From positions 2,666,001-2,730,000 of the forward strand of contig OX388341.1 in assembly GCA_947579665.1 (NCBI GenBank): a DNA stretch of 64,000 nucleotides, written 5' to 3'. Every line of letters starts with the position of its first letter. Position 1 is the first letter of the stretch. Under the pieces are notes generated by a model that searched no databases, was not told where the DNA came from, and saw only the letters and a list, made by a program, of their open reading frames with translations. The position numbers were made by a program, and so were the translations under genes. Shown here one piece after another: positions 48,260 to 59,139 of the stretch. Source of the DNA: Sympetrum striolatum (lineage: Eukaryota > Arthropoda > Insecta > Odonata > Libellulidae).

Positions 48260-49560
48260 ATCCCTCGTAGTAGACAAGAAAGCTAAGATGGGTGCTAATT
48301 ATTCCGCGAATTGATGAGCATCCGATCGAGGACGATTATCTGAAAGAGTTGACTCAGTACCATTCTAATACACATGAGTACTTGGGCCATTCATTCTACC
48401 GATTGGCAATGGTTCTAGCATCATCTAGAATCACAATGACGTTGCCAATTTATTGTAAATTTGAACAGTGAACGAAGAATAAAATGCTTTGCATACATGA
48501 CGGGAATGCGGTATCAATTAAAAATAATCAAACTCAAAAAATAAGAACTTATCTTAAGCTTTTTCTTTCAGCGTAAATTTCTGGTATTGTAATTCTATAC
48601 TAATTTAACATTTTTCTGACAAGAGTTTGGTTTGATATTTATTTGGTGGATTTCGAATATATTTGGCCATGATCAAATATACAAGGAATATTTTATGAAT
48701 TATTACTACGAAATCAACATTCACAAAAATATTCTATTTTTCAAACACAAACCATGAAAGTACTAGGAAAATATAATAGAATCTTCCTATCGTTAATTCA
48801 CGTTTTAAATTTTACGCCTCTTCTTTTAGAATAACAATTCAGCTCGGCATCAAATATCGTGTTTGGTAATCACCCCGTAATTGATAATGGAACTCAACGT
48901 AAATTGAATCGTGAATCTATAATGACTGAATACGCAACTTATTCGTACCCTATTTGTTTAAATACTAATCAGAATAAAATTTTAATTTTCGAAATTCTTA
49001 AGAGTATTAGCTAAATTCCGTAAAATAAAGTATTCTATTTCGTTGAACATTCTGCAGTTCGTGAGCATTTACTCCGTTCGTCTCCTAAAAATCTTCCTCA
49101 ACGTAATGTTTCTTTGACATCTTCTTCATTTTTCTTTTGTAAATCGGTTTGATTAAGATATACTCCATGATTTGCCAAATTTTCTCTCTGCTGTTTATAT
49201 ATCATAGTTTGTGAAAGTTGAAATCTCAGTAAATTGCCTCCTTTTCATACATTCTCACATTAGTTCCTACCATCGATTCGGTATCTACTTCCCAGTGAAT
49301 TGTCATGAGAAAACGCATGAATACGGATTGAACCGCGTTCGTGAGAGGGACTGGTTGTTTACTACGACGCAATTTGACATAATTATCGTTAATTTTGCCT
49401 TAGCTTCCGTAATTTCGATGCAAAAAGTATATTCCACGACCACAATAAGGATTGTTATTTAATTTCTCTTCATTTGGTGCTTTTGGTGTCGAGTTCATAG
49501 GAACATTATTTCCCATTTAATTCTGTAAATGTAACAAAGACTGAAAGGAACAATAACAAA
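48260..49560. other. Flank upstream of the sn promoter zone
   Basis: AT-rich sequence with no recognised gene, element or repeat. The ORF at 49211-49462 has no family similarity. Confidence 0.5.
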
Positions 49561-49569
49561 TCTTACCTG

Positions 49570-49640
49570 CATTTCTTATGGAAACGAATTATGGAGTCCT
49601 GGGTTCGAATCCGAGCCTTCCTAGAGATGATAACCTTCGT
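49570..49640 (+). repeat. Isolated T-arm / B-box motif
   Basis: Sequence gagtcctGGGTTCGAATCCgagcc contains a perfect B box, with no matched A box or cloverleaf. Probably a SINE scrap. Confidence 0.3.
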
Positions 49641-49744
49641 GGAGCTTTCAACTTATTAGAAATACAATGCAGGTTGTCTCATAACTCTACGAAAAACAAT
49701 TTCTGAGATGGAGTGCGAGGCGGACGGACGGAGTTGGCTTTTTA

Positions 49745-49965
49745 TATATACTAGCTGAATTGCCCGTTGAAATTCAACTAGGATAATAACAAGAAAAGGG
49801 TTAATGCAATTTGCACATAACGGGCGTGCACTCAGGAAAAATCCTAAGGAAAAACGGACTTGAAAAAGTCTGATGGTGCCGGGAATCGAACCCGGGATCT
49901 TCACGGCTCGTGGACGATGTCGCACAGTCGGACGAAACCACACTTGCCCTTGCACACAAAGTTCC
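49745..49965 (-). mobile_element. SINE copy A (minus strand)
   Basis: The minus strand carries a perfect B box, GGTTCGATTCC (49892-49882), in a strong T-arm (cccgggttcgattcccgg), followed by tcagactttttcaag and cgtttttcc. The 3' part runs into agttgaatttcaacgggcaa and ends near ctagtatatata. The head and first body block are shared with the SINE at 49.98 kb; the tail is different. Confidence 0.65.
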
Positions 49966-49981
49966 CAAAACGACTAGTTAA

Positions 49982-50315
49982 GTTCTGGCCTGGTAGTCGA
50001 GATGGTTAAGGCAGCCTCCCGGATAGAGGAAGATCCCGGGTTCGATTCCCGGCCTCGTCAGACTTTCTTTCAAGTTCGTTTTTTCATGGGATAATAAGTA
50101 AACGTAAATGCATGTATCCCCTCCGAAGATTTTAGTAACTAATGGTGGACGGTTTGAGAATACTCCTAGCCTTAAGGTTGATGACTATAGTTTGTATATT
50201 ATGGTGTAATGCGGCAAAAAGAAGCTCAGGACAGAGAAAATTGGAAAGTACTCGTCGGGTACATCCGACGTCGGATTGAAATTGGCTAATGATGATGATG
50301 ATATATATATGACAT
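49982..50315 (+). mobile_element. SINE copy B with LINE-derived tail (plus strand)
   Basis: A box TAGTCGAGATGG at 49994-50005 and perfect B box GGTTCGATTCC at 50039-50049, spaced as in a tRNA. The acceptor ends do not pair, so it is not a tRNA gene. The body has tcagactttctttcaagttc, as in SINE A. The 3' part (about 50221-50310: agctcagg...gagaaaattggaaa...catccgacgtcggattga...atgatgatgatg) closely matches the 3' end of the LINE at 52.7 kb. This is the classic LINE-tail SINE design, allowing mobilisation by the partner LINE. Confidence 0.75.
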
Positions 50316-50319
50316 GATA

Positions 50320-50560
50320 AAGACATGCTCGAAGATTGGTTCGACGCTAGGTCAGGGTAAAAATTCTCCTATTTAAAATGCATGGCGATAATGTTTAAGA
50401 TTATTTTTTAATCCCTTCCAGATAACATGGAAACTTGAAATCCGCCATGTAAATAGAGATCATAAACACATTTTATATATGCTAATTGACGTTTCACTGT
50501 TGGTCCTTGGTTCGATGCCAGATCGCCATTTACATTCATTCTTGCATTTCAAAGTAGGTA
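50320..50560 (+). repeat. Inverted relative of the 57-64 kb array, monomers 5-4
   Basis: B-box cores lie at 50338-50348 (GGTTCGACGCT) and 50509-50519 (GGTTCGATGCC), 171 bases apart. The sequence between them follows the array minus strand (taaaatgcat-ggcgat, tttttaa-ccctt, catggaaacttgaaat). It corresponds to the pair of array motifs at 63297 and 63127. Confidence 0.7.
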
Positions 50561-50604
50561 AACGGGATTCTTATTTTCAGATCCACCCGGTATGATACCG
50601 ACTG

Positions 50605-51306
50605 CAAACGGTAAATGGTAGATATCTGGGGGTTTCACCCTTACTTTTTTTAGGTAGAAATTTGGAGGGTCTCCTTCCAAATCCGGACCCTTACCTCCCC
50701 TTCGCAGCTCAGGAACGCCCGACCTTCCCATCAGGGGGGAACATAAAAAAACTGACCGCGTGGAATACGATTTAAAATGTTATAAAAAATTCAAATGAGC
50801 AGCAATTTATTATCTTCGTCGTCTCACTCGTCCAAAGAGATATCCAAGCGTGTTTTGATCGACGTTCTACGATGAAAATTAAGAATTTTCGTGATTTTGA
50901 TAGAAATTACCCGTTTACACAAGGCAACGTTGCCGTTGGGTTGGGTTGGGGGGGGGGGGATTTCTAGCTAGATTTTTAAAAATCTAAAAATCCTTCCCCC
51001 AAACCCAACCCAACCCCCGTTGAGATTCAACAGGTACCTCAGCTAGTTGATAATAAGACAGCAAACCAAACCAAGTGGGCCAGTGAGCTATTTAAAACAC
51101 CCGCCTGTCTGACTGAGGTACGTTGCCGTGTGTCAACAGGTCATTTCTAGCAAAATCACGAAAAATCTAAATTTTCATCGTAGAGCACGATCAAATGAAG
51201 CTTCCGAAGGCGAGCTAAGGGTTCGGATTAGGACGAAGACCCTCCAAATTTCTACCTGAAAAAAAGTAATGGTCAAACCCCCAGATATCAACCATTAACC
51301 CTTTAA
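50605..51306. mobile_element. Fold-back insertion with a G/C hairpin centre
   Basis: The left arm from about 50605 (ggtagatatctgggggttt ... ctttttttaggtagaaattt) is the imperfect inverse of the right arm ending about 51306. An inner part of the arm (gttctacgatgaaaatt ... ttttcgtgatttt) also matches. The centre is a smaller hairpin: ttgggttgggttggg plus a poly-G run (50936-50960) facing cccaacccaacccccg (51004-51019). It separates the two halves of the dispersed array unit, so it is probably an insertion. No ORF of note. Family unknown. Confidence 0.6.
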
Positions 51307-51600
51307 ACTTTGGATAAAATTATTTCTATCCTAACCAGGTATTTCTACGTAATCGTATCTTGCTAATAGACTCCGGGTTCGACTCCAGGAGGTCTTAATT
51401 CTCTCTTATGAAATAAATGCTGGAAATTTCAAACATTTCTTTGAAGCGTTTCCCGAAAAGATAGAAATCCATAACCCGGCAAGTGTAGAGCAGTTATGAA
51501 CATGTTTCACAAACGCAATGCACCGATCTCCTAATTGAACTTGGTTCGAAGCCAGGGCACCATTTGAAGACGTAAACACATTTAAAAGGGAATGCAAAGT
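51307..51600 (+). repeat. Inverted relative of the 57-64 kb array, monomers 3-2
   Basis: B-box cores at 51376-51386 (GGTTCGACTCC, inside ctcc...ggag) and 51543-51553 (GGTTCGAAGCC) are 167 bases apart. Intervening sequence (ttgaagcgtttcccgaaaag, atagaaat) parallels the array. The pair corresponds to array motifs 62961 and 62804, continuing the order begun at 50338. Confidence 0.6.
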
Positions 51601-52796
51601 TTCGTTTGAGAACTATCTCGATGTAGGAGTTTCAGTTGGAACTAAGCACTCAGGAAGAAGAACTCGAAACCAAATTATGGAAGTCGTGAAGAAAGCGGTA
51701 GAGGAAGTAGGAAGCATGCCAAGAAAACCTAAGGATAAGAAGTTTAGTGATAGAACCCGGCAAATGATGAAACGACGGAACGAACTGAAGAATTCAGACA
51801 CTCCAAGAGATAACATTGATTATGCCGAGCTTTGCAAAGCCACCAGAGTATCAATCAAGGAAGATGTGAGGAATTTTAATGAAAAGATTGTGCAAGAGGC
51901 CATAGAAAATAACAAGAGCATAAAGAGGGCTAGAAGACGCCTAGCAATTGGTAAGAAATAGATTTTAGCCTTACAGAAGGGAGATGGCACAACAACATAT
52001 AAAAGACCAGCAATGTTGACCACTGTAGCAGAATACTTTGGCAGTCTATACAGGGAGATGGGATATGCCGAAGAGGAAAACCAAGAGGAAAGCCAAAGCT
52101 CACAAAATCTCCTTTCAATTCTCCCAGAAGAGGTAATGGCGGCGATTAAGCAGATGAAGAATGGGAAAGCAGGAGGAGCAGTTCTCGGTCGTTTTAGAAG
52201 AAGTTTTTAAAACCCTCGACTAAGAAGACAAGGGATTAATAGTGATTGGGGAGTACATCATTCACAGAGAAAAACAGGATTAATGAAATAAACAGAACAA
52301 TGAATTTTGGCTGGAGCGCATTTGGTAGGAACTCACACATTCTGAAGTCAAGAATGCCAATGGTTTTGAAGAGGAAGGTCTTCAACCAATGCATTTTACC
52401 TGTCCTGACCTATGGAAGTGAAACTTGGGTGTTAAATGCTGCAATAACCAAGAGACTTTAGACAACGCAAAGGAGCATGGAGCGCTGTATGCTGGGAATC
52501 ACAAGAAGAGACAGGAAACGCAACACTAGGGTGCGAATGATGACTGGAGTTATAGATATCATAGATAAGGTAAGATCACTAAAATGGAGGTGGGCCGGCC
52601 ATGTTGCGAGAAGAAACGACAACCGTTGGACATCTGCTGCTCTCAACTGGATACCAAGAGATGTGAAGAGACCAAGAAGAAGACCTATAGACAGGTATCT
52701 TCAAGTATGAGAGGCTCAGGATGGAGAAAATTGGAAAATAGTTGGGGAGGTCTTCATCCGACGTCGGATTGAGAATGACTGATGATACGATATTAT
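51600..52796 (+). pseudogene. LINE copy 1, internally deleted, with intact 3' end
   Basis: Starts in the endonuclease-RT linker (SGRRTRNQIMEVVKKAVEEV; LSILPEEVMAAIKQMKNGKA). At about 52175 it jumps from GKAGG directly to VVLEEVFKTLD, removing the RT fingers/palm. At about 52256 it jumps from GEYII to SFTEKNRINEIN, removing the FADD motif. The C-terminal part is good: LKRKVFNQCILPVLTYGSET, MERCMLGITRRDRKRN, RSLKWRWAGHVARRNDNRWT. It ends in catccgacgtcggattga (52755-52772) and atgactgatgat. The family is the RTE / craniofacial-development-protein-2-like type. Dead copy. Confidence 0.8.
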
Positions 52797-52799
52797 AAA

Positions 52800-55200
52800 G
52801 ATAATTTCAGAATTTCGTGAAATTTTATTATTGGCGTAACTTATTTGATTTATTGCCTAAATATAGTTATGAATTGAAAAATATATAGTGACTTTTTGTA
52901 AAATAGAGAGAAAGTAAATAAAATATCAAATGTATAATTTCAGTAAAATATCGTATTGAAATCCCCAAGAGACTGTTTATGTGAATTCAGAAAAATTAAC
53001 TTTATATGAGAGATACGAGTTGGAAATTTCGAAAGAAAAATAGCGATTTGCTTGTCCTTTGCACATATTTCCATGCGTATATGTATTGTATGTCCTCTGC
53101 CAATCATCTCTGTCATTGCTGAAACATTCGTAAAAATTTAAATATTTTTATGAATCCAATATTTATTTTCATCCGTTTTTTATATCTTATGGATCATTTA
53201 TTTATTAATACTTCTTGTTTCGGTTTTCCCACGAATCGGGAACACTTGAAAATCGGGACCGACGAGGAATTCTTTGCTGGAAAGCCAATTAGTACGATAG
53301 ATAATTATTCCATGGACTTATATGTGTTGAATAACGTTCGATGCATATAATAAGGACGAAGGCGTATGTTTGAAGATCCTTGAAGTGGTCGTTGGCTCTT
53401 CTGGATGGGTGAGCTGCAGGTAGCGTGAGGATTGCCCTCGCATTTAATTACCTCCGGATCACGTGGCAAGCAATCAGAGCGAAGACCGCCTTATCTGTAA
53501 TCCAATTATAAACACTTCGATCAGATACGATTTTCATAAGAATTCTGAAGATTCTTCTGACCAGAAAGTGGAAGAAGGTCAACGGATGGAAATTCGGTCG
53601 AAGGCGCTTTGATGTCGTTGGTAATTTCGATTCTCTTTTGGCGAAAAAGCCATCACATCGAGATCGTTTAGTTGATTTGATCCGATAGAGACTGAATCCG
53701 AGGCCAGATTGAGGCGAAAGCGTGTTCCCACCGAAAGAGTGGCGAATATGGACGCGCATTTATCAAGTACCACAGGTCTAAAGTATGGCACAATAACTCC
53801 AGTAAATTGTGACTGAACAGCATTTTTTAAGTGTCTATCAAGATCAGATATGCATTTTATCCTTTGAATGTCACAGCCTTTCCACCAATTACAGTTCAGA
53901 ACGAAATAATAGTATTGTATTTCCAGCGATTGATTTTTTCTCAAAAACAAAGAAATTATGAAAAAAAGAAATCCGCACAAGCGATAAAATACGGAGTAAT
54001 ATTTAAATATCATTTAAAACGAGACATTCCTCTTTTACGACTGCTTCCTAAAATAATGAAGACTAGAAGGGTGGAAAGACAATCTCTATTCATGATTTTC
54101 GAATAACTTTAAACTTCTTTATCATTTATTTTCATGCTGTGTAACATTATTATACATCAGACTCTGTTTTTCAGGTTCTTCGGTAAAATAAAGATTAAGT
54201 GAATAAGTCATTTTTATGATAATAATAAAGTATCTTTCGTTAGGGCGAAATTGAAACAAATCTCTTCTCACAACTAACCCTTAGTCATATAAATTTTATC
54301 CGTCTGAAAGAGATAACAAGCGTTTTCTCTTTCTCCAAATACAATTGTAACGCTTACGACGATTAAACTGCTTGCTATTGCCGGGATACTTCCCAAAGTT
54401 GAAAAAGTGCAAATTCCATCTTCGTAAGCAATCTGTCGAACTGACCATCAAACTTCCTTCTCTTCACAGAAAACTTATAAATATATAAATACTAACCTTG
54501 CTCTGATACTTATTCTTACGCTGTTTAACATGAAACGGGTCAAAGAAAGAAGAACCCCCTTTTGCAGAGGTTAGCGTTCTTTACCGCTGCGTATGATAAT
54601 GACCTTAATGTGCGTTAGGATTGAAAATTTAAAACCGCAATAGCCGTGAAAAAACAAAGCGCCAAAGACTGTTAATCTGTATTCGCTTCTCTAAGATTGC
54701 TTGTTACACGTGTGACGCTGTTCGACAACAAATGGGAATGCATTCGTCGAATCCTGACGGTAAAATGAAAATTGTTTTAGTAAATTTAGTTAACGAATGA
54801 GTCCAGTCATGATGTAATTTATTCCAATCAATTGAATATTTTTGCATCAAAAACGGTCCCGAGATATAATTTCGGATTCATATCAGAAGGGATTGGAGGA
54901 TTAAGAAGAAATATAATTAAAGAAAGATGGAACAGTCTTTATGAAGCTTTTCTATTTAAAGAAGTAAGGATTATGAACTGAAGGTAAGGAAATCTGGGCT
55001 CCACGCTCAGCCACTGAAGTGAATAATTTGGTTATTAATGCATGTGTTCCCGGGATGCCGGAGGTATGGTAAAGAGAGTAGATGACTCTTTCGAAAGATT
55101 CTTACTTACTCCCTGCTGCTACGGTCCTTCGCCGTCTTGGAAAATACTAGGTAATCTGCACCATTTGTCGATTTTTATGTTCATTAATCTAGATATGTTT
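52800..55200. other. Stretch without recognised genes
   Basis: AT-rich upstream and downstream of a slightly more CpG-rich core at 53.4-53.8 kb. The minus-strand ORF 54013-53579 (144 codons) and its overlapping neighbour have no motif or homology I recognise. The first half is rich in Tyr, Phe and Cys. I do not call a gene. Confidence 0.4.
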
Positions 55201-55204
55201 TAGA

Positions 55205-56440
55205 TTGCATGCTTTGTTCAAACAAAGCAATTCCTCGTTACGTTGCCTGTCTCTTCTTGTGATTCCGAGCATACAGCGCTCCAGGCTCCTTTGCTTTGTA
55301 TGTAGTCGCTGGTTTATTGCTGCCTTTAACTCCCAAGTTTCTCTACCATATGTCAGGACAGGAAGAATGCATTCATTAATGACCTGCTTCTTCTAAACCA
55401 TAGTGTTGGGATTATGTCGGATTCTAATTGAAACACGAACGCATGTAGTGGAACACCATACTTTAATCTAGCAAGGCTACAACGGAAGTGAGAGAAACAC
55501 AAAAAGTTTACCCTTACAACACAGGCATTCTTGACTACAGAATGTGCGAGTTTTTTTTTAAAGCGTTTCAATCTAGTTTAATTTTTCTGTTTACTTCATT
55601 AATCCTGTGTTTATCTCCTGTTGTTACAAGTTGGCCCAGGTACGTGTATTCCAAGCAAACATCCAGAGGTATTTCTGTATGTATGACTAGATCTCGCACC
55701 GCAAAAGAATTATACATTACCTTTGTTTTTGTTAGGTTTATCCTGAGTCCTTTCTTCTGTCCCGTTGTGTTTAGTTCTTCAAGTCTTGAAGTTACATCTT
55801 CTGCGTTAGCTGCAAAGAGAACTATATCATCTGCAAAACTGAAGTTACTAATGTACTCCCCATTTACTCTTAAGCCCTTCTCTTCCCAATCAAAGGTTTT
55901 AAAAACTTCTTCTAAAACGGTTGCGAACAAGATGAGAGATAAACCGTCACCTTGTCGAACTCCCTTCTCAATCCTTAATTCATCGGTCTCCTCATGCAGC
56001 ATTACGTAAGCTGTGGCATTCTCATAGACACTGCGCAAGAGACGAATGTACTCAGAATCTATCCCTTGATTCTTCAGAGCTTTCAGAGTGGAGGAGGTAC
56101 TTACCGAGTCGAAAGCCTGTTCGTAATCCACTAAGCAAAGGACGAGTGGCATCTCGAACTCATTCGTTCTGTTAATAATTTCCTGTAGTGTGTGGATGTG
56201 GTCCATAGTGCTGAAGCCTTTCTGGAATCCCGCTTGTTCTCTAGGCTGGGCTGAAGACAGGGTCATTTTAAGACATTCAGCTGTTATCCTCATGGATGTT
56301 TTATAGACAACTGGAAGGAGGCTAATGGGGCGATAATTCTTCAAATTTTCTTTGCTTCTTTTCATTTCATTTTTTAAGTCCGCACTCACAACAACCACTT
56401 CTCTATTTTTTCCAGCTATTTTTTATCCTAGCCCACTGTG
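55205..56440 (-). pseudogene. LINE copy 2, reverse transcriptase domain nearly complete
   Basis: The 276-codon frame 56398-55568 contains the RT motifs in order: LKNYRPISLLPVVYK, REQAGFQKGFSTMDHIHTLQ, CLVDYEQAFDSV, GVRQGDGLSLILF, NFSFADDIVLFA, GLRINLTKTKVMY and YLGQLVTTGDKHRINEVN. It stops at a TGA one base from the family Trp codon (KIKLD-stop-N-A). The C-terminus resumes at 55380-55230 (INECILPVLTYGRETWEL, LERCMLGITRRDRQRN) after about 150 diverged bases. Same family as copy 1, opposite strand. It is 3' truncated near 55.2 kb and lacks the tail. Confidence 0.85.
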
Positions 56441-56769
56441 CGGCGTTGCGTGAATTAGAATAAATTTTAACTAAAAATTATAGAATAATTTGGAGGTAAG
56501 AGAATGAAATTTAATCGCAAATAGATAAGTAATCAGAAAAAATGGAAGAAAACAGCTTCCTAAGTGGAATATCCCGAGAGGTACGATATCATATAGCTCG
56601 TATACAGTAATGCACATGTGGTCGCATAACTCCGACATTCTGTTGCCAATTTTTCATAAACAAAAGCTCATTGAGTTGAACCGTTGGACGCATGTCCGCT
56701 ACTTTTAAGCAATGAGTGTTCCCTGAAAGTTCCGTTCGAATCCGTTACCCACAAACCAGGTGTTCGCCT

Positions 56770-57075
56770 TGTGAGTAACGATCATTTATCTTTAGTACGT
56801 GTTTGCAAATTTCGTTTGATCAACCTTCGATTTTACCACATTATTCTTCAATCTAAAGTTGATAAGAAATCCAAGTCTTCCATCCTTGGTGCACCTGATA
56901 AAGAATAAATGTCCTTCCTTCAGTGTCCGTACTTCTTCTGATTTCTTTCTGACTTCACTGAGACCGATGATATCTATTTTATCTTCTCTACTTCATTGAG
57001 TAGTTCCAGCAGTCGTTCTTCACTCTTCAAGCTGCGGCAGTTGTAGGTCGCGTATTGCTGGGTGGTACTTCTCTT
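56770..57075 (-). pseudogene. Endonuclease fragment of LINE copy 2
   Basis: The minus strand reads LKSEERLLELLNEVEK then, after a shift, IDIIGLSEVRKKSEEVRTLK and CTKDGRLGFLINF. This is the N-terminal EEP endonuclease (I-D-I-I-G-L-S-E-V-R carries the catalytic Glu). It lies just upstream of the RT on the same strand, so this is the 5' part of copy 2. The rest of the endonuclease and the linker (normally over 1 kb) are missing between 56770 and 56440. Confidence 0.7.
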
Positions 57076-57379
57076 TTGATATTGAACTTCTTCAATGCCA
57101 CCGGCTCATGAACATCCGAATGGGTGGTGCTCTTACGTCCGGATAAATTTCCATTAGAGAATCTCAACATGAATAATTGTGCTTGTATTTGGGGAGTTAG
57201 GGCAATAATTCACCAGGCTGCCTTACTGCCGGTTGTTGAATACCACTTTCATTCTTTGGCCGGAGATTTTGTTGAAGCCTTCTTAGGATGGTTGAACCTG
57301 GGCTATCCATCGCCTCCAACCTCCGTTAACACCCCGATGAGGCAATGAACCTTGGCAGAGAGGGTGGTAGAGTGAGGGG

Positions 57380-58040
57380 GAACCATTATCTATCTATTAT
57401 ATATAGACGCTTCTCCGGATTCATTTATGTATATATATATACATATACATATACCAGTAAAATGTTGCTTGCATACTGCAAGCAGATCGACAACACTAAT
57501 TTCATGTCGGCATCATATCGGGACGGCCCTCAAAAGAAAAAAAAGGGATTGAAAATATTCTTAAAAATCACTGCAATTTAATCGTCTGGCATCGAACCTG
57601 GGTCTTAATGGTGAACTTACTATGCAGCACAACAGAAAATCACCATCTCTTACTTTGTGTGAAAATTCAAGCAGATATATTGGCTCCAACTGCCTCAAAC
57701 GACGTTCTAATTTTCACGAATTTAAATGGCTCTCTGGATTCGAACCAAGGACGCTGCAAATTAATCGTCTGGCATCGAACCAATGCCTTCCTGGTGAACC
57801 TACTATACAGCACAACAGAAAATCACCTGAAATTTCATCGTCTGGCATCGAACCTGGGTCTTACTGGAAAACCTACTATGAAACACAATAGAAGATCACC
57901 ATCTCTAACTATGGGTGAAAATTCAAGCAGAAATATTGGCTACAACTGCCTCAAAAGAAGCTCTAATGTTCACAAATGTAAATGGCTCTATATATATATA
58001 TATGATATATGAATGAATCCGGAGAAGCATCTATCTATTA
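57380..58040 (-). repeat. Array edge: short, rearranged units
   Basis: Starts with a gcttctccggattcatt copy, (TA)n and the agtaaaatgttgcttgcata anchor at 57459. It then holds only first- and second-type monomers, repeated (cores at 57592, 57740, 57775, 57848), and returns to (TA)n at 57990. Looks like an eroded, internally shortened array end. Confidence 0.75.
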
Positions 58041-59139
58041 TACGAGTAAAATGTAGCTTGCATACTGCAAGCAGATCGGCAATACTAATTTCATATCGGC
58101 ATCACATCGGGACGGTCCTCATAAGAAAAAAAAAGGATTTAATTTTTTCTTAAAATTCGCTGAAATTTCATCGTCTGGCATCGAACCCGGGTCTTACTGG
58201 TAAACCTACTATGTAACACAATAGAAGATTACCATCTCTAATTATGTGTGAAAATTCAAGCAGAAATATTGTCTGCAACTGCCTCAAAAGACGCCCTAAT
58301 GTTCACGAATGTAAATGGCTCTCGGGACTCGAACCAAGGACGACCCCTAAAATTTAAAAAATGTTTCTGAAAGTTATTAATCATCTCAATCTATATGCCA
58401 AATTTCAAGTTTCTATATCATTGGAAAAGGTTTCAAAATAATTCCTAAAAATCGGATCAACATCTGATTGCAGAGACACCTGGTGTCGAACCCAGGACAT
58501 ATTGTAAGCTGTGAATGCACAGTTTGATTTGTAAAGACTTGCTCTTCTATCATGCAAAGTTTGAAGTCGATAGCATGCCGGGAAGTACCTAAAATTTATT
58601 TCCGTTATCTCCGTATGAAATGCATTGAGGAATTTAAATGTCCCTCTGGGATCGAACCAAGGAACATCAGCGAATATTTAAAATTTTATTATGATATATT
58701 TTTATAGTATCTAACCTCATACCAAATTTCAAGTTTCTATGCCATCGGAAAAGGGTCCAAAAAAATCTTAAAAATCGCCACAATGCATTTTAAACGGCCG
58801 AATTTTGCCTCGACCTAGCATCGAACCCAGGATAATTTTAGTAAAACTCATTTATGTTTTCGATAGATCATGCCCATATATATCGGCTCCTTGAGTTTAA
58901 AGGCCCTACCTATCCGGCAAGTATTTTTTAAAAATTCCCGAAAATCAAAGCAATGCATTTAAACGGGAAAAATCGGGACTTTGGGGCCCTCTGGAATCGA
59001 ACCTATGTCACTGAAGATCAAAGTCCCTTTTTTCCTGGTGGTTACACGTTATGGCCAATATGTCGTAAAAATTTCAAGTCAATCACGCTTGTGGTTTAGG
59101 CTGTGAATTTTTATCCTCTATATATATATATATATATAT
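58041..59139 (-). repeat. Array unit 2 (complete)
   Basis: Anchor acgagtaaaatgtagcttgc at 58041, six cores from 58181 to 58997, ending in a (TA)n run at 59118-59139. Confidence 0.85.

Noticed and set aside
49982..50060. A functional tRNA gene
   Set aside because: A and B boxes and a T-arm are good, but the 5' and 3' acceptor strands do not pair and there is no proper anticodon arm. It continues into a SINE body.
53579..54013. 144-codon minus-strand ORF as a gene
   Set aside because: No motif or family recognised, and it overlaps another ORF of similar length. It may be chance.
55488..56009. 173-codon plus-strand ORF
   Set aside because: Antisense shadow of the minus-strand RT, which has all diagnostic motifs.
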